Assembly (NCBI GenBank): GCA_007280825.1
Contig: QYQI01000113.1
Location: 1-13,048 of the forward strand
DNA: 13,048 bases
Reading direction: 5' to 3'
Source of the DNA: Ignavibacteriales bacterium
GTDB taxonomy: Bacteria > Bacteroidota > Ignavibacteria > Ignavibacteriales > Melioribacteraceae
Within the stretch, counting starts at the first letter, position 1. Each line of letters begins with the position of its first letter. Positions 1-6,787 of the stretch are shown here, piece by piece. The position numbers and the translations under genes are program-made. The notes below the pieces were generated by a model. That model saw only the letters and a program-made list of their open reading frames with translations, was not told the origin of the DNA and made no database searches.

Positions 1-1455
1 GAAATGCTGAACTCTGAGGACGAGCAAGCTCGAATAAATTTACAAAATGAATTGCGAAAAAATATTTATCCCGGCTCGATTGATGTAAACATTATGACCA
101 AGGTGGACAAAGCAAATTATAATTCCGAGGGCGCTCAGCTTTCGCATGAATTTAATGATGCACATGCTGCCTTGTGCGGCTTTGCAAAAAGCGATCTGGA
201 AAGCTCTATTATTTTTTCTGCGGGCATGAATCCGAAATTGTACGGCTACATTGAAACGTTTAAGGATTTTTATCCAAACGAGAATAGTAGTTTTAAAAAG
301 AAAATTGTTATTAAAGTCAGCGACTATCGTTCGGCATTGATTCAAGGAAAGTTTTTAGCGAAGAAAGGATTATGGGTTTCAGAGTATCGGATTGAATCCG
401 GATTAAATTGCGGCGGTCACGCATTTGCAACAGATGGTTTATTGCTCGGTCCAATTCTCGAAGAATTCAAAAACAAAAAAGACGAATTACTTAATACTCT
501 GAAAGAAATTTATCTTCCCGCGCTCATCAAAAAAGAAATAGTTGTTGATGCAGAAAAATTAAATTATGATGTAACTGTTCAGGGCGGAGTTGGAAAATCA
601 AGCGAACAGGAATTTCTTCTTCGTTACTACGGAGTGAAATCGGTTGGATGGGGAAGTCCATTCCTTTTAGTGCCGGAAGTAATGAATGTTGATGATTATA
701 CATTGCAGGAACTTTCTGCTGCAGGAGAAGAGGATTTATATTTAAGTGATATCTCTCCATTGGGAATTCCTTTCAACAGTCTGCGCGGCAACAGCAAAGA
801 CATTGAAAAAATGGAAAGAATTGAAAACGGAAAACCCGGCAGTCCTTGCCCCAAAAAGTTTTTATTGTCGAATAAAGATTTTTCTGATAAACCGCTGTGC
901 ACTGCCTCAATCACATACATCAACAAAAAAATTGCCGAGCTAAAAGAAAATTATACAAACGAAGATGAATACAAAAAACAATTCGATAAAGTTGTTAACA
1001 AAGTTTGTTTGTGTGAAGGGCTTACCGTTTCGGCATTGATCGTAAATAATATTGCAACACCAAAACTAAGCCGCTCCGTGTCCATATGTCCCGGACCCAA
1101 CCTGGCATATTATTCAAAAATTGTTTCTCTGCATGAAATGGTTGATCACATTTATGGTAGAATAGATCTCATCACCAATCCCAGCAGACCAAATATGTTT
1201 GTAAAAGAACTTGGGCTCTATATTGATTACTTGCAGAAAAAGATGGACGAAAATGGAAACGAGTTTTCTGCAAAAGAGGAAGAGTTTTATAATATGTTTA
1301 CCGCAAATCTTTTAGAAGGTATTGGCTACTACAAAAAAATGATTTCTGATATTTTGGAAGAAACAGAGACAACGAGAGAAAAAATTAAAGAAGGGATCGA
1401 AGCATTAGAACAACGTTTGCTTGCTATTTTTTCTGTCGCCGTGGAAATTGATTGA
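1..1455 (+). CDS. Conserved cysteine-containing protein of unknown function, probable 5'-truncated
   Basis: I do not recognise a named function. The frame is open from base 1 and the first ATG (base 4) has no room for a visible ribosome site, so the N-terminus probably lies outside the window. The 483 visible residues alternate predicted strands and helices. A Gly-rich ESGLNCGGHAF stretch holds Cys136, and a GGVG motif (about residue 195) is followed by a GVKSVGWGSPFLLVPE segment. This resembles the glycine-rich phosphate-binding end of FMN-type TIM barrels such as nitronate monooxygenase or glutamate synthase, but the resemblance is only inferred. Further cysteines at 282, 299, 335, 337 (a CLC pair) and 362 (CPGP) could bind metal or an iron-sulfur cluster. 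The last 100 residues are helical and rich in Glu and Lys. The gene converges on alr with only five bases between stop codons. Confidence 0.75.
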   Translation, partial: EMLNSEDEQARINLQNELRKNIYPGSIDVNIMTKVDKANYNSEGAQLSHEFNDAHAALCGFAKSDLESSIIFSAGMNPKLYGYIETFKDFYPNENSSFKKKIVIKVSDYRSALIQGKFLAKKGLWVSEYRIESGLNCGGHAFATDGLLLGPILEEFKNKKDELLNTLKEIYLPALIKKEIVVDAEKLNYDVTVQGGVGKSSEQEFLLRYYGVKSVGWGSPFLLVPEVMNVDDYTLQELSAAGEEDLYLSDISPLGIPFNSLRGNSKDIEKMERIENGKPGSPCPKKFLLSNKDFSDKPLCTASITYINKKIAELKENYTNEDEYKKQFDKVVNKVCLCEGLTVSALIVNNIATPKLSRSVSICPGPNLAYYSKIVSLHEMVDHIYGRIDLITNPSRPNMFVKELGLYIDYLQKKMDENGNEFSAKEEEFYNMFTANLLEGIGYYKKMISDILEETETTREKIKEGIEALEQRLLAIFSVAVEID

Positions 1456-1460
1456 AAAGA

Positions 1461-2612
1461 TTATTTCAAGTAAACTCTCGGTACACGGGTATTAATATTA
1501 GTTAGAATTTCATAAGGAATTGTTCCCGCCCAGTCTGCAAGTTCTTCAACAGTTATTTCAGCGGAACCATCTCGACCAATCAAAATAACTTCATCGCCGT
1601 TAAATGCAGAATCGTTTTCGATGTTTACAACAATTTGATCCATTGAAATTGATCCAACAACAGGATAACGTTTTCCCCGAATTAAAACTTCTGCTTTGTG
1701 ACTCATGCTTCGCAAATACCCATCTCCATAACCGAGAGGAACAGTAACTGCGCGGATGTCGTGCTCGGGTTTCCACGTTAAACCATATCCAACGGGATGA
1801 CCCGCTTTGATGATTTTAAAATAAACTACCAGAGATTTCCATGTTAATGCCGGATGGACTTTTATCGTTTGTGGGATTTCTTGTGAAGGATAAACTCCGT
1901 ATAATAAAATTCCGGGACGCACCATATCAAGATTGGCTTCGGGCATTTGAAGTATTGCACCGGAATTTGCGATATGACGAAGCGGCATTTCGATAGAATG
2001 TTTTTCGAAGAACTTTAATACATCGTAGAATCTTTCAAGTTGTATGCGCGTATAGGATGTGTCTTTCAGTTCCGAATTTGCAAGATGAGAATATATTCCA
2101 TCTATTCTAATATTTGTACATTTAACCGCGGCTCCAAGGAATTTTTCTGCAGTATAATAATGAACCCCGATTCGTTCCATCCCTGTATCAATTTTTAGGT
2201 GAACTTTAGCTTTTGTTTTCATCTGTAAAGCAAATTCATCTATTTGATTCAGCTTACCAATGGAAGACGCTGTAATTGTTAAATCATGTTTTAAGAAAAG
2301 CGGAATTTGATTTCCCCAAATTCCTCCCAGTACGAGAATTGGAATTGTAATTCCTTGTTCTCGTAAAAGAATTCCTTCTTCAAGAACAGCAACTCCAATA
2401 CAATCTGATTTTAGTTCCTGCATCAATTGAGCAACTCTTACCAATCCGTGTCCGTAAGCATTGGCCTTTAAGATCGGCATTATCTTCGCCGGCGAAACGA
2501 ACTTTTTTATTTTATTAAAATTATCAGACAAGATTTTCAGATCTATTTCCATTCTTGTTGGACGAATAATTTCGTCCACGCCCATTGTCGGGTGATTAAT
2601 CGTGTTTGCCAT
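1461..2612 (-). CDS. alr: Alanine racemase
   Basis: This PLP-dependent enzyme interconverts L- and D-alanine and supplies D-Ala for peptidoglycan. The 383-residue length is normal for the family. Lys49 in ILKANAYGHG is the PLP Schiff-base lysine, and Tyr276 in VGYGLTW matches the second catalytic base (Tyr265 in the Geobacillus enzyme). The C-terminal domain has the expected GYGDGYLR and SMDQIVV motifs. It is the only leftward gene in the window, divergent from the esterase at 2723 and convergent with the gene ending at 1455. The start is uncertain: no strong Shine-Dalgarno site precedes the ATG at 2610-2612, and Met10 or Met21 could also initiate, because family homology begins near residue 18 (RPTRMEIDL). 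Function is secure. Confidence 0.96.
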   Translation of the reverse strand: MANTINHPTMGVDEIIRPTRMEIDLKILSDNFNKIKKFVSPAKIMPILKANAYGHGLVRVAQLMQELKSDCIGVAVLEEGILLREQGITIPILVLGGIWGNQIPLFLKHDLTITASSIGKLNQIDEFALQMKTKAKVHLKIDTGMERIGVHYYTAEKFLGAAVKCTNIRIDGIYSHLANSELKDTSYTRIQLERFYDVLKFFEKHSIEMPLRHIANSGAILQMPEANLDMVRPGILLYGVYPSQEIPQTIKVHPALTWKSLVVYFKIIKAGHPVGYGLTWKPEHDIRAVTVPLGYGDGYLRSMSHKAEVLIRGKRYPVVGSISMDQIVVNIENDSAFNGDEVILIGRDGSAEITVEELADWAGTIPYEILTNINTRVPRVYLK

Positions 2613-2624
2613 CGCTTAAGTTTT

Positions 2625-2653
2625 TTGTTAATGTAAAAGTAATATTTTATAAT
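2625..2653 (+). promoter_or_regulatory. Candidate sigma-70-type promoter for the rightward gene run
   Basis: A TTGTTA box (2625-2630) is followed, after exactly 17 bases, by a consensus TATAAT (2648-2653) in the divergent spacer between alr and the esterase gene. Transcription would begin near 2660 and leave a leader of about 60 bases. The spacer is very AT-rich, so a chance match is possible. Some members of the Bacteroidota use a different -7/-33 promoter, which I did not find here. Confidence 0.45.
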
Positions 2654-2722
2654 ATAACTAGGATGGAATAATGTATCTGCAAGCTATATATTTAATTAAA
2701 CGACAATCCAGAATGGAGAAAA

Positions 2723-3619
2723 ATGAAAAATTATATTCAGAAAATATTTCTTACCCTATTTTTTTGTTGGGCAATGTTGCCTGCTCTCCAGCTAAAATCA
2801 CAAGATAAAGCAACAGATAAAACCACTCCGGTTACAATACACCGTTCGCAAGTATTTAATATTACATCAAAAATAAATGGCGTAACCTACCCGATATTTG
2901 TTGCACTGCCGGGCAGTTATTCTACATCAAATAAAACTTATCCGGTTGTTTACATGCTGGATGCTTATTCATCATTTGGAGTTATGGTTCAAATGGCGCG
3001 CCTGCTTGCGTTCGATAAAGAAATCCCCGAAGTAATAATTGTAGGTATATCATCCGAAGGCGGTTCTAAAGAATTTAATTATAATCGAGCACGAGATTTT
3101 ACACCAACACAGATCCAGCAAGAAAAATTGCCGGAAGAATTTAGATCAACATTTCCAATTTCAGGCGGGGCAGAAAAATTTCTTGGATTTATCAAAGACG
3201 AATTGATACCGTATGTTGAATCGAATTATAGATTTAGTCCCGGTGATAGAACATTAGAAGGTCATTCGTTGGGCGGGCTTTTTGTTTTTTATTCATTGTT
3301 TAAGGAACCGGAATTATTTAAAAGGTATATCGCAATTAGTCCGGCTTTATTATGGGATAACGGATTATTATTAAAGCAGGAAGAAAAATTTTCAAAAAAT
3401 CATAATTCTTTAGCACCAATCATATATACTGCAGTAGGTTCTCTTGAAAGTGAATTATTTAAAGGACCATGGAAGCAATTAATTAGCAATTTGAAATCAC
3501 GCGAATATGCCGGCATGAAATTGAAACCGGAAATTGCAGAAGGCGAAACCCACTACACAATAATTCCATATATTGTTACTCATGGGTTGAAATCTGTTTT
3601 TTCGGAAGATGTAAAATAG
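2723..3619 (+). CDS. Secreted alpha/beta-hydrolase, putative esterase (esterase D/IroE-like)
   Basis: The 298-residue product starts with a signal peptide (MKNYIQKIF, then a hydrophobic core to about residue 22), so it is probably exported to the periplasm or surface. The rest is a PF00756-type putative esterase. It has a strand-rich N-terminal part with PVVYMLDAYSSFG, a nucleophile elbow GHSLGG with Ser182, and the following block YIAISPALLWD. Glu242 in AVGSLES is a plausible acid, and His277 in GETHYTIIP a plausible catalytic histidine. Family members hydrolyse carboxylic esters, including siderophore esters; the substrate here cannot be read from sequence. A GGAG site six bases upstream supports the start. 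It is the first gene of the rightward run behind the candidate promoter. Confidence 0.88.
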   Translation: MKNYIQKIFLTLFFCWAMLPALQLKSQDKATDKTTPVTIHRSQVFNITSKINGVTYPIFVALPGSYSTSNKTYPVVYMLDAYSSFGVMVQMARLLAFDKEIPEVIIVGISSEGGSKEFNYNRARDFTPTQIQQEKLPEEFRSTFPISGGAEKFLGFIKDELIPYVESNYRFSPGDRTLEGHSLGGLFVFYSLFKEPELFKRYIAISPALLWDNGLLLKQEEKFSKNHNSLAPIIYTAVGSLESELFKGPWKQLISNLKSREYAGMKLKPEIAEGETHYTIIPYIVTHGLKSVFSEDVK

Positions 3620-3667
3620 ATTACGCACAATATTTTCGATTTATAAATAAAACAGAAATGGAGAAAA

Positions 3668-4300
3668 ATGTTTAACAACATACAGCCGATCGTACTCTTC
3701 GGTTACGCTGCATCAGTTATTATTGCAGTTTCTTTGATGATGAGCTCAATTGTAAAACTTAGAATTATAAATCTATTCGGGGCGATGTTATTTTCCAGTT
3801 ACGGATTAATTATTAAAGCATACCCTGTTTTTATGCTTAACGGATTTATTACACTCATTGATGTTTATTATCTGCTTCAGATATTCGGCGCTAAAGAATA
3901 CTTCCGCATATTGGAGGTGAAAACAAATTCCGAATATTTGGAATATTTTTTGAAATTTCACGAGAAGGAAATAACAAAATTCATTCCCAATTTTATTTTT
4001 GAACCGAACGATAAATCCCACGTGATGTTCGTACTAAGAGATACTGTTCCTGCTGGACTTGTCTGCTCGGAATATCTTAACAATGACTGCATCTACATGA
4101 AATTAGATTATGCAATTCCCGGCTATAGAGATTTTAAGATCGGCAAATATGTGTTTCATGAAATACTCAAAGAGAAAAAAATAAAAAAAATTTACAGCGA
4201 TGCCGGCAACAAAAAGCATGAACAATATTTGAAGCGGATGGGTTTTGTTAAATCAAGCTTAGATTCAAAACCGGTTTATTGCCTTGACATTTTATCTTGA
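3668..4300 (+). CDS. YgjV-type membrane protein with C-terminal GNAT-like domain
   Basis: The 210-residue protein appears to have two parts. Residues 1 to about 75 form three closely packed hydrophobic segments (about 6-27, 31-50 and 53-73), resembling the small inner-membrane protein family of E. coli YgjV. Residues about 80-210 are soluble, and their pattern fits a GNAT acetyltransferase fold: VMFVLRDTVPAGLV strands, a GKYVFHEILKEKKIKKIYSDAG segment split by a short helix, and a terminal KRMGFVK turn typical of GNAT proteins. A clear acetyl-CoA loop (Q/RxxGxG/A) is not obvious, so activity is unproven. The ATG has the same AATGGAGAAAA leader as the upstream esterase and follows it by 48 bases, which suggests one transcript. 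The membrane part is clear; the tail assignment is moderately confident. Confidence 0.75.
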   Translation: MFNNIQPIVLFGYAASVIIAVSLMMSSIVKLRIINLFGAMLFSSYGLIIKAYPVFMLNGFITLIDVYYLLQIFGAKEYFRILEVKTNSEYLEYFLKFHEKEITKFIPNFIFEPNDKSHVMFVLRDTVPAGLVCSEYLNNDCIYMKLDYAIPGYRDFKIGKYVFHEILKEKKIKKIYSDAGNKKHEQYLKRMGFVKSSLDSKPVYCLDILS

Positions 4301-4349
4301 ACGATGACGGCATCCGCAAAACAAATTAGTACAATTAAGGAAGCGATTA

Positions 4350-5000
4350 ATGGCGGATCAAATTGAAATACTTTTTGAAGATAAAAATGTTGTTGCTGTT
4401 AACAAACAGGAAGGGCTTGCTTCAATAACGGAAAACGACACAACTATAGATTCTCTTCATTCACTTTTAGAAAAAAAATATGAACAAAAACTTTTTATCG
4501 TTCACCGGTTGGATAAAGAAGTTAGCGGTGTAATTCTATTCGCAAAAAATTCCGATGCCCATAAATACTTGAATGATCAGTTCGCCGAGAGAAAAGTAAT
4601 AAAATATTATACGGCAGTAGTTCACGGAACTATAAAAGAGAATGACGGCATGATCAAGAAACCGATTCGCGAGTTTGGATCGGGAAGAATGGGTATTGAT
4701 GACCGGAAAGGAAAGGCGAGTGAAACTAAATTCCATGTTGTTCAAAGATTGCGCGATTATACATTGTTGGAATTAAATCCATCAACCGGCCGCCGACATC
4801 AACTGCGCGTACATCTATATAGTATTGGTTTCCCGATTGTTGGAGATTTGCGTTACGGCGAAAAAACAATCCAAGAAAAATATTTACGGATAATGCTTCA
4901 TGCAAAGCGTCTTGAGTTTCAGCTTCCGGACAAAAAAGATATTTCAATCGAAGCTCCGCTTACGGAATCATTCCTTGAAACATTAAAACAAATGTCTTAG
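4350..5000 (+). CDS. RluA-family pseudouridine synthase (short form, no S4 domain)
   Basis: This enzyme isomerises specific uridines in rRNA or tRNA to pseudouridine. The HRLDKEVSGVILFAKN motif contains the catalytic aspartate Asp55, and the later GRRHQLRVHL block and GDLRYG are also typical of RluA. At 216 residues it lacks the N-terminal S4 RNA-binding domain of RluC/RluD types and has the size of E. coli RluA or TruC. The target site cannot be decided from sequence. An AAGGA site about eight bases upstream supports the start. It lies 49 bases after the YgjV-like gene and 29 bases before the DinB-like gene, so co-transcription is likely. The function at family level is secure. Confidence 0.93.
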   Translation: MADQIEILFEDKNVVAVNKQEGLASITENDTTIDSLHSLLEKKYEQKLFIVHRLDKEVSGVILFAKNSDAHKYLNDQFAERKVIKYYTAVVHGTIKENDGMIKKPIREFGSGRMGIDDRKGKASETKFHVVQRLRDYTLLELNPSTGRRHQLRVHLYSIGFPIVGDLRYGEKTIQEKYLRIMLHAKRLEFQLPDKKDISIEAPLTESFLETLKQMS

Positions 5001-5029
5001 AACAATTAATTTATTTGGAGTCGTTAACA

Positions 5030-5515
5030 ATGAATGATTTAGCACGCAAATTAAATTCTGTTTTAGAATCATCAGAGAAAAAATTAAAAACAGTAACTGA
5101 ACAACAAAGCTCAAAGAAATCTTCGCCGGATAAATGGTCATCGAAAGAAATATTGGGTCACTTGATTGATTCCTCTTTTAATAACATGATAAGATTTGTC
5201 AACGGCCAATTCAAAAGTGATTTAGAATTCTCCGGTTACGATCAAAACAAATGGGTTGAAGCGCAGCATTACCAGAACGCCGAATGGAATTTTCTAATTG
5301 GTTTATGGACGATGAATAATTTACAATTAGTCCGAGTGATCGGGTCAATACCGGATGACGTGTTAAAGAAATCAACAATAAATCACAATTACGATCTGAT
5401 TGCATGGAAAGAGTTATCTAAAAATGAATCTGCAACCTTGGAATATTTAATAGAGGATTACATCGGTCACATGAAACATCATTTGAATCAAATATTTATT
5501 CTATTGGAAAAATAA
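5030..5515 (+). CDS. DinB-fold protein (DinB_2-like putative metalloenzyme)
   Basis: The product is a 161-residue four-helix-bundle protein of the DinB/YfiT type, whose members often bind a divalent metal and act as thiol-dependent transferases or have no known role. His44 in ILGHLIDS and the terminal GHMKHHLNQI block (His147 and His151) give the expected three-histidine metal site. A PDKWSSKEILGHL segment before the first histidine is characteristic. I start at the ATG at 5030 because GGAG (5017-5020) lies nine bases upstream. A frame-linked TTG at 5015 would place that GGAG inside the coding sequence. The substrate is unknown. It sits between a pseudouridine synthase and a thioesterase, and this context does not suggest a pathway. 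Confidence 0.86.
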   Translation: MNDLARKLNSVLESSEKKLKTVTEQQSSKKSSPDKWSSKEILGHLIDSSFNNMIRFVNGQFKSDLEFSGYDQNKWVEAQHYQNAEWNFLIGLWTMNNLQLVRVIGSIPDDVLKKSTINHNYDLIAWKELSKNESATLEYLIEDYIGHMKHHLNQIFILLEK

Positions 5516-5526
5516 TTTCTTAATAA

Positions 5527-5542
5527 CGGAACAATCGTTCCG
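5527..5542. repeat. Small perfect hairpin CGGAAC-AATC-GTTCCG
   Basis: A six-base stem (5527-5532 with 5537-5542) encloses a four-base loop just after the DinB-like stop codon. No T-run follows, so it is not a standard intrinsic terminator. It could be a processing or stabilising structure, or chance. Confidence 0.35.
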
Positions 5543-5581
5543 GAGCTATTGTTATCAATTAAATACAAAGATGAGGCATCA

Positions 5582-6067
5582 ATGTTTTTGCGGGATGAAA
5601 GTAAAGATTTATCAAACAAAAAAGTTTTCGATCTTCAAAATTATATTCGAAGCAACATTCCAATAACCGATTATATGAATTTCCGTGTTGAAGATTTACA
5701 ACCCTATTCGATCAAACTATCCGCACCAATAAAACTGAACGACAATCATTACGGAACTGCTTTCGGAGGCAGTCTTGCAACGTTAGGTATTTTAGCCGGG
5801 TGGTCAATTTTGCATTTTAGGGCAGCAGAAGAGAAACTCAACTGTGTAATTGTAATTCAAGAAAGCAATATGAAATATATACGACCGGCATACACAGACT
5901 TTGAAGCAGTATGCGATATGCTGAATGAAAAACTGTGGAATGAATTTAAAAGTGGTTTGCTTGCAAAAGGAAAAGCAAGAATTTCAATGTTCACAAATCT
6001 ATATTCACAGGGCGAACTAATTGCCACTCATAAAGGAATATTTGTCGGACTAGCAAGAACGAAATAA
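5582..6067 (+). CDS. YiiD-type hotdog-fold putative thioesterase
   Basis: The 161-residue protein matches the thioesterase domain found at the C-terminus of E. coli YiiD (PF09500). The evidence is an initial helix with LQNYIRSNIPITDYMNF, a strand with IKLSAPIKLNDNHYGTAFGGSLATL leading into the central hotdog helix, and later strands MKYIRPAYTDFEAVC and GKARISMFTNLYSQGELIATHKGIFV. Such proteins probably hydrolyse acyl-CoA or acyl-carrier thioesters; the physiological substrate is not known. I chose the ATG at 5582, which has GAGG five bases upstream. The in-frame TTG at 5549 has GGAG only three bases away, partly inside a hairpin, and would add eleven residues. It is spaced 17 bases from the next gene. 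Confidence 0.85.
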   Translation: MFLRDESKDLSNKKVFDLQNYIRSNIPITDYMNFRVEDLQPYSIKLSAPIKLNDNHYGTAFGGSLATLGILAGWSILHFRAAEEKLNCVIVIQESNMKYIRPAYTDFEAVCDMLNEKLWNEFKSGLLAKGKARISMFTNLYSQGELIATHKGIFVGLARTK

Positions 6068-6084
6068 ATTATTTGGGATGAAAA

Positions 6085-6639
6085 ATGAAATCATTAAAAG
6101 AAATATCAAACGAACATTTAGATTGGATTCAACCAAAAGCCACTCAACAATTATTTGAACTGCGTATTAAAGATGATTTGTTCGGAACGTTATTGTTTCC
6201 CAAATCGGTTGGATCGCTTGCCGAGGCGGAAACATTTGACGGAAAATGGACTTTCAAACGGGTGGGATTTTTTACAACACGAATAACAATTAGAAATACC
6301 GGAGAGGAAAATGATCTCGCCGTGTTCAAGCCGAATATGATGGCATCAAGCGGGATCTTAGAATTTAATAATGGGAAGAAATATCAGTGGCATTCATCAA
6401 ATTTTTGGGCTACAAAGTTTGAGTTCAAAGATTTCGAAGGCGAATCCGTTGTTGTATTCCGTTCAGGCATTGAAGAACCGAAATTAAAAGATTGGTTCAA
6501 GACGCAAGCGCGTGTTGAATTTCCGGATCACAAAAAAAATATTGAAGAGCTATCAATATTAGTCTTGCTCGGCTGGTACTTAATAATTGTTCTTCAGATG
6601 GATTCTTCCACGGGCGCAGTTGTTGCGGCAACATCATAA
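6085..6639 (+). CDS. Uncharacterised 184-residue protein, possibly LURP-one/tubby-like fold
   Basis: I cannot assign a function. The protein is rich in short beta strands: FELRIKDDLFGTLLF, GKWTFKRVGFFTTRITIRN and KKYQWHSSNFWATKFEFKD. This resembles the strand-rich LURP-one/tubby-like barrel in outline, which is inference only. No signal peptide is seen. A hydrophobic stretch near the C-terminus (SILVLLGWYLIIVLQ, about residues 158-172) could be a membrane-associated tail or a buried helix, and the last residues are Ala, Val and Ser rich. The pattern W..P....FELR..D..GTL looks conserved-protein-like and not random. The start has a GGGATG purine-rich site six bases upstream. It follows the thioesterase by 17 bases, and a strong hairpin comes seven bases after its stop. 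Confidence 0.7.
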   Translation: MKSLKEISNEHLDWIQPKATQQLFELRIKDDLFGTLLFPKSVGSLAEAETFDGKWTFKRVGFFTTRITIRNTGEENDLAVFKPNMMASSGILEFNNGKKYQWHSSNFWATKFEFKDFEGESVVVFRSGIEEPKLKDWFKTQARVEFPDHKKNIEELSILVLLGWYLIIVLQMDSSTGAVVAATS

Positions 6640-6645
6640 TTTGGA

Positions 6646-6678
6646 ATAAACCAAACTTCTCAAAGAAGGTTGGTTTAT
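6646..6678. terminator. Strong 15-base-pair hairpin, probable transcript end or processing site
   Basis: The left arm (6646-6660) and right arm (6664-6678) are reverse complements except for one A/G mismatch, with a CAA loop. It starts seven bases after the stop of the preceding gene, where an intrinsic terminator would be expected. No good T-run follows on the plus strand (TTTATCAATAT), so termination may be weak or factor-assisted. Confidence 0.55.
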
Positions 6679-6787
6679 CAATATCTGTATTGCCAGGTGT
6701 TATTGGTGAAATCAGCTGGTTTGATACAATTAGAATTAAAAAAGCATTGGCGGTTAAGTAAAGCAAAAATCATTAATGGAATGTATG

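Noticed and set aside
2769..2783. TGGGCAATGTTGCC, resembling a sigma-54 promoter near the first esterase start.
   Set aside because: The GG-to-GC spacing is 8 bases and the site lies within the signal peptide codons.
2996..3014. TGGCGCGCCTGCTTGC, resembling a sigma-54 promoter.
   Set aside because: The GG and GC elements are 11 bases apart instead of the required 10, and the site is inside the first esterase's coding sequence.
6543..6761. An open frame of 72 codons on the plus strand that overlaps the end of the unknown gene and runs to a TAA at 6759.
   Set aside because: No ATG, and only a TTG at 6690 lies in frame without a ribosome site. The unknown gene ends in a sensible tail in its own frame, so a frameshift is not needed. 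The length is compatible with chance.
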